DNA from: a virus
Direction: 5' to 3' (one strand)
Length of the DNA: 50,596 bases
IMG/VR virus record: IMGVR_UViG_3300017917_004774
Location: 1-50,596 of that record
The position numbers and the translations under genes were made by a program. The notes under the pieces were generated by a model. That model did not search any database and was not told the origin of the DNA. It saw only the letters and a list, made by a program, of their open reading frames with translations. Below, one piece after another: positions 29,238-36,374 of the stretch (position 1 is its first letter; each line of letters begins with the position of its first letter).

Positions 29238-31738
29238 CAGCAAAAAAATGATTCAAGGGTTACAGTCTTTTCTATATTCCATCCAATTACATCTAAGATG
29301 GATTTGAGTGGTTCCAGAAAACTTTTCTCAAATTGTAATTCATAGTCAATGTATTTGTCAAGAGCAAGTTCCTTTGGAAATTCTTGAATAAATGATAACA
29401 CATTCTCGTGGATGATATTTGGTTTTTTGAGAAAAATATATTTGACTTTCTCACCATTATTAATTAGAGAGTATTTATTAGTTAGTTTTTTCTCCTTTAT
29501 ATAATGATTGAAAAGAAGTGCTCCACGAATATGAATTGGAGTTTTTGGTTGATAAATGTTTGATGAAGAATAGTATTTACGAACATCAGAAGCAGTTCTC
29601 GGAAATGCAATCTGCTCTGGTGGAAGTTTTTTAAAATCAGAACGGCATTTATTAATAAACTCAATCACCTGCTCTTCGGTTCCACTCATCATCATTTTAA
29701 ATGCATCCTTTAACATTTTGCGACAAGGGGCTGGAGTAGAAGATTTAATTGCTTCAATACCTTTAATTTTAAGTTTAGGTTCCTCATATCGAACACCTTC
29801 ACTATCCCACACATTTAGAATGTATCTTTTTTTAGCAGTCCAAATTCCACGTTCAGCAATACATTCTCGCTTCATGAACATTTTTTGATCATAAGCATTT
29901 ACATACTCAGCCAGTTCTTTGTAAGAACTTTCAATATACTTTTCAAATTCCACTTGACAGACCTTATCAAGGAACGAAACAATGCTCTGAGTAGTTTTCT
30001 CTCTTCCTTTGAATACACTATTAACCAGAGGACCCATATTAATATAAAGAGAGTCAGTATCTGAAGCAATAACATAATCTACATCTCCAGTTTTAAGAAT
30101 TTTATTTAAATAAGAATTCATCTTATTCATAATCCACTGAATAGAAACCTGACCAGAAAGAGTAATTGCTTCCGCATTTGCCAACTTATAATAACGAAAA
30201 TACTGGTTACCGATAGCACCATAAGCAGAGTTAAGTTGAATCTTTCTTGCCATTTGAATGTTGTTGCATCGAGCAATTTCTTTGACTAGTTCTTTATTTT
30301 TAGTCTTTTCATATTCTTGCTCTGCTGCAAGCATTTTCTTTTTAAAGATTACACGCTCATTATAAATTTTCTCCATCAATTCTGGAAGGAATCCACGAAT
30401 ATCTTTACGATACATTGCACCATTGGCACATACTGCATGATCTTTGTAAAGTTCAAATGTAAGATTTTTATTTAAAATCTTATCAATAGTTACAGATGGA
30501 TGTCTCTCTTCTAAAAGAGTTTCTGGAGAGATATTATACTGCATAATAAGGTGAGGATAAAGTGAATTAAGGTCAAAACTCACTACCCAATCATATATTC
30601 CCGGAATAGGTTCTTTTACATAAGCACCTTCATACTTTTCATCTTTTGCAGAACGTTCTTTTGGAGGAATCACAATATTTCTTTTTTTAAGATAATTGTA
30701 GATAATTGTATCCCACATGCGAACTTGAGAAAAAACATCTTCATAGTTCGCTTTAGCATCATATGCCATTGTAAGAGCGAGTTCAATCAATTTCATCTTG
30801 TCTTCCATACGGTCAACAAGTTCCACGTCCTTAATGTTGTACTCTACAAATTTTTGCCATCCTTTTGTGTAAAAGTCTTTAAAAGTATCAAACTCTGAGT
30901 GATCCAGTTTTTTCTGTCCCAGTTCGACTTCAGCAATATAATCTAATCGATAAGATTCTTGGGCTTTATAAGTAAACTTCTTATAAAGATCAAGATAATC
31001 GAGTTGAGAAATTCCACCGATATCATAACAAAGATTTTTACGTCCAGAAATATAAACCTCATCCTCAGTTACAAGACCCCATGGAGACATACGCTTCATT
31101 AACTTTTCACCAAGAACGCGATCAAGTCTACGAACCAAGTATGGGATATCATATAATTTACTATTCCATCCAGTTACAACTTCTGGAGTGTTTTCTTCAA
31201 TCATCCACCAATTAATAAAGTCATTTAACAAATCTCTTTCAGTATTAAAAGATTTATAAACAACATTAGATTGTTTATTTTGAAATGGACCCAATCCCCA
31301 TGTGCGAATTTTTTTAGAATTATAATCTTGAATTGTAATCAAAAGAACTTCTTCTGCAGCAGATTCTACATCAGGGAATCCATTTTCAGAAGCAACCTCA
31401 ATATCTAAGGTTGTAAGTTTAATTTTACTAATGTCGAATTTTACTTCTTCTTCAGGATATTTGTCCGAAATGTACTGATAAATGTATCGGTCATTTCCAT
31501 AAATTTTAAATCCATCTACTCCATCATATTTTTTATAGAATTCCCTACAATCTCTAACATATCCTGGATGAATTTTTTCAACAAACTCCCCAGTCAAAGT
31601 TTTATATTTAGTTTGATTTTTTGAAGGGACAAAAAGAGTCGGAGAAAATTTTTCTCGGGTCATGAAATGTTTTCCATTTTCATAACCTCTAACAAGAAAA
31701 TCGTCCCCGACCATTTGGACATTAGTATAAAATCTCAT
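29237..31738 (-). CDS. 43: DNA polymerase, family B (T4 gp43-like)
   Basis: 833 residues, slightly shorter than T4 gp43. Exonuclease motifs: 'LTTLDIEVASENGFPD' (ExoI) and 'TGWNSKLYDIPYLVRR' (ExoII). Polymerase motifs: 'DLNSLYPHLIMQYN' (near 390), 'KIQLNSAYGAIGN' (near 500), 'VIASDTDSLYIN' (near 560). All catalytic acids are present, so it is active with proofreading. The end 'TVTLESFFC' is the usual clamp-binding tail position. It lies directly downstream of two Sm-like genes. Confidence 0.97.
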   Translation of the reverse strand: MRFYTNVQMVGDDFLVRGYENGKHFMTREKFSPTLFVPSKNQTKYKTLTGEFVEKIHPGYVRDCREFYKKYDGVDGFKIYGNDRYIYQYISDKYPEEEVKFDISKIKLTTLDIEVASENGFPDVESAAEEVLLITIQDYNSKKIRTWGLGPFQNKQSNVVYKSFNTERDLLNDFINWWMIEENTPEVVTGWNSKLYDIPYLVRRLDRVLGEKLMKRMSPWGLVTEDEVYISGRKNLCYDIGGISQLDYLDLYKKFTYKAQESYRLDYIAEVELGQKKLDHSEFDTFKDFYTKGWQKFVEYNIKDVELVDRMEDKMKLIELALTMAYDAKANYEDVFSQVRMWDTIIYNYLKKRNIVIPPKERSAKDEKYEGAYVKEPIPGIYDWVVSFDLNSLYPHLIMQYNISPETLLEERHPSVTIDKILNKNLTFELYKDHAVCANGAMYRKDIRGFLPELMEKIYNERVIFKKKMLAAEQEYEKTKNKELVKEIARCNNIQMARKIQLNSAYGAIGNQYFRYYKLANAEAITLSGQVSIQWIMNKMNSYLNKILKTGDVDYVIASDTDSLYINMGPLVNSVFKGREKTTQSIVSFLDKVCQVEFEKYIESSYKELAEYVNAYDQKMFMKRECIAERGIWTAKKRYILNVWDSEGVRYEEPKLKIKGIEAIKSSTPAPCRKMLKDAFKMMMSGTEEQVIEFINKCRSDFKKLPPEQIAFPRTASDVRKYYSSSNIYQPKTPIHIRGALLFNHYIKEKKLTNKYSLINNGEKVKYIFLKKPNIIHENVLSFIQEFPKELALDKYIDYELQFEKSFLEPLKSILDVIGWNIEKTVTLESFFC

Positions 31739-31992
31739 TATGCAGTTAATTCAAGATACTGTTTAATAATTTCAGGGGAAGGATCAACAATAGTAAGAAT
31801 ACTATCAGAATGAATCATCATTTCTTTTTGGTCAGTAACTTCTGGCCAAGGAATCATTTTTTTGTCAGATGTAAACTCATAAGGATTAATAAGTTTACAG
31901 TTTGGATCGCCTAATTCGGCATAAACCTCTTCAATTTCTGTAACAATTACTGTGTCAACTTTCAGTAAAAGACACTTTACTGTTTTGCTCAT
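31738..31992 (-). CDS. Sm/LSm-like small protein, copy 1
   Basis: 84 residues: 'KTVKCLLLKVDTVIVTEIEE' and 'NPYEFTSDKKMIPWPE' with 'DSILTIVDPSPEIIKQYLEL'. The beta-strand pattern and the shared 'TIVDP..EI..(Q/M)Y' end align with the next gene and, more distantly, with 49201-49596. The shape fits a small Sm-like beta barrel, a family seen in cyanophages. An RNA-binding role is inference. Confidence 0.5.
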   Translation of the reverse strand: MSKTVKCLLLKVDTVIVTEIEEVYAELGDPNCKLINPYEFTSDKKMIPWPEVTDQKEMMIHSDSILTIVDPSPEIIKQYLELTA

Positions 31993-32305
31993 TTACTTTC
32001 TCCTCATACATTTCTTTAACTTCTTTAATTGGATCTACTATAGTTACGATCCAATCAAATGGAACTAACATTTTTTTATCGTTTGTTAAAACGATCCATG
32101 GCGAAAAAACAACTTCAATAGGATTTTTAGACTGTTTAGATTCTTCAGTGAGAAAAACAGGTTGTTGAATATTAACTCTAAATGGTTCTGTTAGCAAATA
32201 TCCCCAAACCTTTTCCTTGCTCAGAGGATCATCCTTTTCTACCATTTCTTTAACATCACAAATTAAAGTCTCACCAGACTTCAAAAGTAAAATTTTAACA
32301 GACAT
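31955..32305 (-). CDS. Sm/LSm-like small protein, copy 2
   Basis: 116 residues from MSVKILLLKSGETLICDVKE; the upstream in-frame ATG (32431) lies before the promoter and is rejected. 'GYLLTEPFRVN', 'SPWIVLTNDKKMLVPFDWIV' and 'TIVDPIKEVKEMYEEK' parallel copy 1. It overlaps copy 1 by 38 bases. It is first in the gp43 operon, immediately after the early promoter at 32327-32354. Confidence 0.5.
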   Translation of the reverse strand: MSVKILLLKSGETLICDVKEMVEKDDPLSKEKVWGYLLTEPFRVNIQQPVFLTEESKQSKNPIEVVFSPWIVLTNDKKMLVPFDWIVTIVDPIKEVKEMYEEKVNEQNSKVSFTES

Positions 32306-32326
32306 ACCTATCCAAATTCTATACGT

Positions 32327-32354
32327 ATTATACCAGCAAAAAAGAGGGGTGTCA
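32327..32354 (-). promoter_or_regulatory. Sigma70-type early promoter TTGACA-N16-TATAAT inside a terminator
   Basis: The minus strand has TTGACA at 32349-32354 and TATAAT at 32327-32332, with 16 bases between. The -35 lies between the inner and outer 3' arms of the hairpin at 32339-32380; the T-tract falls in the spacer. It drives the Sm-like/gp43 operon. Confidence 0.75.
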
Positions 32355-32380
32355 ACTGGATTTTGCCAGTTCCCCTCTTT
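32339..32380 (-). terminator. Terminator hairpin overlapping the gp43-operon promoter
   Basis: Outer arms AAAAGAGGGG / CCCCTCTTTT and inner arms AACTGG / CCAGTT form a two-step stem around ATTTTG. It is near-symmetric and could terminate in both directions. It ends the hsp20/small-ORF transcripts. Confidence 0.7.
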
Positions 32381-32418
32381 TGATTGTGCGCGACGACAAT
32401 TAAAAAGTAGCCCTAGAA

Positions 32419-32426
32419 TATTTATT
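32419..32426 (-). promoter_or_regulatory. Late-like box AATAAATA
   Basis: AATAAATA on the minus strand, 114 bases upstream of the 32305 start, overlapping the end of the frameshifted small ORF. Confidence 0.3.
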
Positions 32427-32584
32427 AACAAGAAGTGTCAACATCATCATCACCTAAATCATCACTATCATCGTCATCATCATCTTCACCACTATCATCA
32501 TTATAATTTGATTGATTTTTTGCTTTTTTATTTTTTTTTAGAAGACTTATAAACCTCTTCCAAAAACTCAGTTAAAGATTTCAT
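32425..32584 (-). CDS. Small CTS-like protein with acidic tail, interrupted by A9 homopolymer frameshift
   Basis: The zero frame reads MKSLTEFLEEVYKSSKKK then TAA (18 residues). The +1 frame continues from the A9 run (32531-32539) as 'NKKAKNQSNYNDDSGEDDDD' and 'DDLGDDDVDTSC' to 32425. Losing one A would fuse a CTS-like N terminus (gp21 site LEE|V) to a strongly acidic tail. Either the tail is made by slippage at the A9 run, or the gene is a recent frameshift or sequencing error. The short frame alone is weak. Confidence 0.45.
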
Positions 32585-32586
32585 GA

Positions 32587-32748
32587 TTATTCCCTTTTTC
32601 TTTTGTATGCACAAACCTTTTTCTTAAGCATAGCATAGTATTGCATTCTTCCGTAACACTGCTCTTTTGGTTTTTTATAAGTAGCAGATGCTCCAAAGTC
32701 CCCCAACTTTTCATTTAAAGTTTGCATGAATTCTGTAAAAGTTTTCAT
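32587..32748 (-). CDS. 53-residue basic protein with CTS-like N terminus
   Basis: 'MKTFTEFMQTLNEKLGDFGA' then 'SATYKKPKEQCYGRMQYYAM' and a basic end 'KVCAYKRKRE'. The first residues match the T4 capsid-targeting pattern MKT(Y/F)xEF; LNE|K is a possible gp21 site. A late-like box AATAAATA is at 32760-32767, directly upstream. A head-packaged role is inferred. Confidence 0.5.
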   Translation of the reverse strand: MKTFTEFMQTLNEKLGDFGASATYKKPKEQCYGRMQYYAMLKKKVCAYKRKRE

Positions 32749-32765
32749 GTTTTTTATTATATTTA

Positions 32766-32918
32766 TTAAGAGGGACTATTATCCATAGAATTTAAGGTTT
32801 CATTATCTGAAGGAGTAAATTCATGGAATTCTGGATTTAACTCATGTTCTTTAACTTTATTGTTTTTATTATTTTTTCTTTTGAGTGTACCTTCAATAAA
32901 AGTTTTATAAGTCTTCAT
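32766..32918 (-). CDS. 50-residue CTS-like small protein
   Basis: 'MKTYKTFIEGTLKRKNNKNN' then 'KVKEHELNPEFHEFTPSDNE'. The N terminus resembles T4 CTS (MKTYQEFIAEA) but the cleavage Glu is followed by Gly. It is hydrophilic, basic then acidic. A TATAAATA late box lies at 32944-32951. Confidence 0.5.
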   Translation of the reverse strand: MKTYKTFIEGTLKRKNNKNNKVKEHELNPEFHEFTPSDNETLNSMDNSPS

Positions 32919-32943
32919 TATTATTTTTTTTTTAGTTTACCCG

Positions 32944-32951
32944 TATTTATA
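32944..32951 (-). promoter_or_regulatory. Late promoter TATAAATA
   Basis: A perfect T4-type late box on the minus strand 26 bases upstream of the 32918 start, overlapping the last codons of hsp20. Confidence 0.6.
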
Positions 32952-33381
32952 GATAATCTTTACGGGTATGATGCTCAGGAACTATTTTACCAAGAACAAT
33001 TGTTAATAGTCCATTATCAATGGTAACATCTCGTACCTCTGTATCGTCGGAGAGAGTCCACGCCCTCTTGAAAGATCGTTGAGCCAATCCCTTATGGACG
33101 TAGTTGGCATCAGATTCTCTATCCTCCTTTTGTCCTTCGACAAAAAGTTTTCCATACTCCGTGTATACATGAACTTCCTCCTTTTTAAATCCAGCAAGTG
33201 CAATTTCCAAACGTGACTCTACATTGCTTAGTTGAACTAGATTATATGGGGGATAATTTGCAGAAGTTTCATGTAGTTTAAATAGACGATCAAAATATTC
33301 ATCCATTCCAATACTATTACGAGTAATTCTATCCATTAGAGCAGGAAGATCTGCCGCAGTATATCTCATAAGATTAGTCAT
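32947..33381 (-). CDS. hsp20: Small heat-shock protein Hsp20 (alpha-crystallin type)
   Basis: 144 residues. The alpha-crystallin domain covers 'YNLVQLSNVESRLEIALAGF', 'EEVHVYTEYGKLFVEGQKED' and 'RSFKRAWTLSDDTEVRDVTI', ending with 'DNGLLTIVLGKIVPE'. Hsp20 is a regular cyanomyovirus gene; it holds unfolded proteins during infection. It has a GGAG ribosome site. The upstream UTR contains a UUCG-capped hairpin (33421-33437). Confidence 0.9.
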   Translation of the reverse strand: MTNLMRYTAADLPALMDRITRNSIGMDEYFDRLFKLHETSANYPPYNLVQLSNVESRLEIALAGFKKEEVHVYTEYGKLFVEGQKEDRESDANYVHKGLAQRSFKRAWTLSDDTEVRDVTIDNGLLTIVLGKIVPEHHTRKDYL

Positions 33382-33420
33382 TTACTTTCTCCTTAAATAA
33401 GCGAGTGTTTAGTTAAATTA

Positions 33421-33437
33421 CGGATCCGAAGACTCCG
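33421..33437 (-). other. cUUCGg-capped stem-loop in the hsp20 leader
   Basis: On the minus strand CGGAGTC-TTCG-GATCCG: six pairs with one bulged G closed by a C(UUCG)G tetraloop. No T-run follows, so it is not a normal terminator. It lies 40 bases upstream of the hsp20 start. Confidence 0.4.
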
Positions 33438-33480
33438 CTTTGGTGTGTGGAGAGAGTTCTAGAACCTCTCAACCATCACT

Positions 33481-33486
33481 ATTATA
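33481..33486 (-). promoter_or_regulatory. Promoter -10 (TATAAT) following the regA terminator
   Basis: TATAAT on the minus strand 21 bases beyond the 33507-33524 terminator stem, with no clear -35 hexamer. The predicted transcript covers hsp20. Confidence 0.4.
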
Positions 33487-33506
33487 TATTAAAAAACATT
33501 AAAAAA

Positions 33507-33524
33507 GGGAGATGTTAATCTCCC
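33507..33524 (-). terminator. Rho-independent terminator downstream of regA
   Basis: GGGAGAT-TAAC-ATCTCCC on the minus strand followed by TTTTTTAATG. It ends the gp45-gp44-gp62-regA unit. Confidence 0.8.
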
Positions 33525-33531
33525 TACAAAA

Positions 33532-33969
33532 TCATTCGGTTTCCTCTACAGATTTTTTCTTTCCAATATTGTATTTGGTCTCCAAAATCCACTCATCTTT
33601 TTCTTTATAAGAAAGAACTTTAATTTGATTAAGTGGTGCAATATCAGAAACTTGATCGGCATCTACAATCGTAACCAATCCCCAATCTGCAACTAACTGT
33701 GCAATGCGGTTTCTACGCTGAATATCATTCACAGTTAAATTTGCATGTTTGCCATCAAGAGCAAACAGTTCTTTAAAGTGAACAAGATAATATCTACCTT
33801 GTTTGTGTAAAATATGGCAACTCTGATAGAGTTTCTTTTCCTTGCGAGATGCAACTCCGATACGGGTCAAAGTTTCACGAACCTTGAGAAAATCATCAGG
33901 TTCTCCCAATGTCACCTCTACCATTTGATTTGGTGTCCAATTCACAATAGGTTCTTTTACAACGCTCAT
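33532..33969 (-). CDS. regA: Translational repressor RegA
   Basis: 145 residues with near-T4 blocks: 'VEVTLGEPDDFLKVRETLTR', 'YQSCHILHKQGRYYLVHFKE', 'RRNRIAQLVADWGLVTIV' and 'EWILETKYNIG'. RegA binds the start regions of early mRNAs and shuts off their translation. As in T4 it follows gp44/gp62 (ATGA overlap). The leader before residue 15 is longer than in T4. Confidence 0.95.
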   Translation of the reverse strand: MSVVKEPIVNWTPNQMVEVTLGEPDDFLKVRETLTRIGVASRKEKKLYQSCHILHKQGRYYLVHFKELFALDGKHANLTVNDIQRRNRIAQLVADWGLVTIVDADQVSDIAPLNQIKVLSYKEKDEWILETKYNIGKKKSVEETE

Positions 33970-34352
33970 TTTAATCCTCCAGTTTCAAATTTAGATTTAA
34001 TAAAGTTAATTTGTTCTTTTGTTAAGATTTTCAAAGCTTGTTTTGCCTTCTCATTACTATAACCATAATAACGCTTGACATAATCAAGATCTTTGATTGT
34101 ATCCTTACGGAGCCAAGGAGAGAATCTCTTCTTAGTTCTGACAATATTTATAAAAAAGTCATATTGAAGTTTTTTAGGTAAAAAATGATATCTATTCATT
34201 TCATTAGAAAACATTAGACAATCAACATGACCAGAAAGACAACGATTGATCACATAAGGATTATATTCTTTTTCTGAAGATGGATCTTCGTCTATGATAT
34301 TCTTTTTTGTTTGATTGATGGAATTTAACCAATCTTTAAGTTCATATGTCAT
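33966..34352 (-). CDS. 62: Clamp-loader small subunit (T4 gp62-like)
   Basis: 128 residues. 'MTYELKDWLNSINQTKKNI', 'YNPYVINRCLSGHVDCLMFS', 'NRYHFLPKKLQYDFFINIV' and 'VKRYYGYSNEKAKQALKIL' are the gp62 pattern. It works with gp44 to load gp45. It is separated from gp44 here by four extra ORFs, unlike T4. Stop and start overlap (ATGA) with both neighbours. Confidence 0.9.
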   Translation of the reverse strand: MTYELKDWLNSINQTKKNIIDEDPSSEKEYNPYVINRCLSGHVDCLMFSNEMNRYHFLPKKLQYDFFINIVRTKKRFSPWLRKDTIKDLDYVKRYYGYSNEKAKQALKILTKEQINFIKSKFETGGLK

Positions 34353-35407
34353 CGAATAATTTCCAAATCACATCCAGGTTTCCACAATTCCAATTTGGTT
34401 CTAAGAGTACCTTCAGATTTAAGTTTTTCATATCTTTTGGTTGCTTTCTTTTTCCACCACTCAATAACTTCTTCTGGTTCATAACCAAACTTTGAAATAT
34501 AAAATCTTTTCTTTTCAGTCAAAGATTTTGCTTTTTCAATACATGCATTAAATTCATCAAGTTTGTTTTTATCATTAAGAGATTTTTTAATGATAGAAAT
34601 CATTTTGACTTGGATCTTTAATTTTTTAGAAGATTTATCTGCAGAGATCAATCTTTCCCCACCATTTGCATTGTCATTAAACCACCAAAACATTTCTCTA
34701 AAATAATCATCATGAAACAATGGCAAGAATTTACTTTCAGTGTCTCCTATATGACGAATATAAGGTTTGAGACCGTCATACATAGAAACTCCTTTGGTCG
34801 TTCCATACAATGAAGTTGTTTCAAAATATTTTAGATCTGTTCCATATTTTTCATCAAAATCTCTTTTTAGTTTATTTGATGATGCCAAGAGAGCAAGAAG
34901 TTTTCCACCAAGATAGTTGTAACCAAATGGTTGAACGGGAACAATATTAAATCCCATAACAAATTGTTCATTAATGACTGACAATGGTAAAACTTCACCA
35001 AAGTAATCATTTCTTGGTTTGGAATTAATAGTAGGAGATCCAAATCTAACAACCCCAATAATCTTTTTAGTTGTATTTTCAACAACTATCCATTTTACGG
35101 TTCTACCAGGAATTGCTTCTTCAATGGCATTTGATGCCGTCTCATTTAAAATTTCAGAATAAAGATCTTGATTATACTTTGACTTCGGTTTGGGGTTAGT
35201 ATCCACTTCATGAATTGTGAATGACATGTCATTTGGATGCACATCAAAATTTGAGAATATTTCATCCTCTGGACCAAAAAGTTTTCCAGAAGAATTTGAC
35301 ATTCTGCTTCCCTTTACATATCTAAGATAATCGTCAATTCTATTGAAATTAGAATAGTACTGAATAAATTGATCTGCGGCCCAAATAGCATTGTCATTAG
35401 ATAACAT
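34349..35407 (-). CDS. Possible DruA/DUF4338-like protein in the clamp-loader operon
   Basis: 352 residues. The central part 'IIGVVRFGSPTI' then 'VINEQFVMGFNIVPVQPFGY' and 'FETTSLYGTTKGVSMYDG' resembles DUF4338, found in the DruA protein of the Druantia defence system. The match is by pattern and not strong. The C-terminal 100 residues are basic and helical ('WWKKKATKRYEKLKSEGTLR'). It is coupled to gp62 (ATGA overlap). If the match is right, it is an unusual defence-type protein in a phage replication operon. Otherwise it is an unknown conserved protein. Confidence 0.5.
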   Translation of the reverse strand: MLSNDNAIWAADQFIQYYSNFNRIDDYLRYVKGSRMSNSSGKLFGPEDEIFSNFDVHPNDMSFTIHEVDTNPKPKSKYNQDLYSEILNETASNAIEEAIPGRTVKWIVVENTTKKIIGVVRFGSPTINSKPRNDYFGEVLPLSVINEQFVMGFNIVPVQPFGYNYLGGKLLALLASSNKLKRDFDEKYGTDLKYFETTSLYGTTKGVSMYDGLKPYIRHIGDTESKFLPLFHDDYFREMFWWFNDNANGGERLISADKSSKKLKIQVKMISIIKKSLNDKNKLDEFNACIEKAKSLTEKKRFYISKFGYEPEEVIEWWKKKATKRYEKLKSEGTLRTKLELWKPGCDLEIIR

Positions 35408-35408
35408 A

Positions 35409-36002
35409 TTAAACTACCAAAAACTTTTTTTCATATTCAAGATAAACATCTGGAGTAGGCAAATAATTATCGGCAGATTTTAAATCTCTCTTATACCATC
35501 CTCTACCAGACTGAGTTTCAAATAATTCTATACCCGCTTCCTGATATATTTTATCAGTAGGTACTTTAATTAGTATTTCTCCGTTTTTATTTTTTGTAAA
35601 ACTTTTTAACTTGTTGTTTTCTTCGGGAGTAATAAGTATAGTGGTTGATGCGAGAATAATATACTCTAAAAATACATCAAAATCAGTTAAAAAAACCTCA
35701 GGATTATCCATAAACATTTGCATCATAAATTGAGGTCGATATGCATGATCTTTTGTAAATACAAACTTTGAATCTTTTCTTTTTTTTTCAACTGCTTCTT
35801 TACTCACTAAACCAGAAGGAGTAGACAATGTATGAATTCCATCATAATTACGATGTGTAACTGCTCTACAAGTATGTTTATTATTTCTTTTCCTATTCCA
35901 ATTATCTTTTTGAGCTCTTAAATCGGTAAATATAACTTCAGCATAATCTACAATTCTTTCTTGCTGCTTTTTAGTTAAGTTTTGAAAATTTTTATTTATC
36001 AT
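35409..36002 (-). CDS. Unknown protein, possible nuclease-like
   Basis: 197 residues. 'HTCRAVTHRNYDGIHTLSTP' and 'FTKDHAYRPQFMMQMFMD' have conserved-looking His/Asp positions that could belong to an HNH-type site, and 'TILITPEENNKLKSF' is a phrase often seen at the end of HNH-like domains. This is weak. It lies one base upstream of the DruA-like gene, so the two may act together. Confidence 0.4.
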   Translation of the reverse strand: MINKNFQNLTKKQQERIVDYAEVIFTDLRAQKDNWNRKRNNKHTCRAVTHRNYDGIHTLSTPSGLVSKEAVEKKRKDSKFVFTKDHAYRPQFMMQMFMDNPEVFLTDFDVFLEYIILASTTILITPEENNKLKSFTKNKNGEILIKVPTDKIYQEAGIELFETQSGRGWYKRDLKSADNYLPTPDVYLEYEKKFLVV

Positions 36003-36198
36003 AATCAGGTTTGTTGTACTTCAAATATTCAAAAAAAGTAAGTTTCATTTCTTTCTGCGTCATACCACAATGTTTTGCTGCAGCAGGAAGAGTCATTTTA
36101 GAACGAAAGAGACCTTCATTTGCCTCTTTGACATTTTGTGGGGTTGTCTTTACAGGAACTTCATAGAAATCCCATCTATTAATTTTGAAAGGATTCAC
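35992..36198 (-). CDS. Small HTH-like protein conserved in cyanomyoviruses
   Basis: 68 residues; GTG start with a GAGGA site. 'LFRSKMTLPAAAKHCGMTQK' reads as a helix-turn-helix, then 'EMKLTFFEYLKYNKP'. I associate this block with cyanophage proteins of unknown role. It overlaps the next gene by 11 bases. Confidence 0.6.
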   Translation of the reverse strand: MNPFKINRWDFYEVPVKTTPQNVKEANEGLFRSKMTLPAAAKHCGMTQKEMKLTFFEYLKYNKPDYDK

Positions 36199-36200
36199 AA

Positions 36201-36374
36201 TTATTCCTCACTAACTAGTTCAATATCTTCGAATTGATCTGATGTAATTTCATGAGGACCAATCCTATACCAATAATTACCATCTTTTTCCCCAAGATAT
36301 TCAATATCATCGCATTTATTTTCACGCATCCATGCTTGAAGACGCATATGCTTAAGTTCTTTTTGACTAATCAT
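36201..36374 (-). CDS. 57-residue acidic protein between gp44 and the HTH gene
   Basis: ATG 36374 overlaps the gp44 stop (ATGA). 'MISQKELKHMRLQAWMRENK' then 'DIEYLGEKDGNYWYRIG' and 'SDQFEDIELVSEE'. The compact spacing and coupling support it. Function unknown. Confidence 0.6.
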   Translation of the reverse strand: MISQKELKHMRLQAWMRENKCDDIEYLGEKDGNYWYRIGPHEITSDQFEDIELVSEE

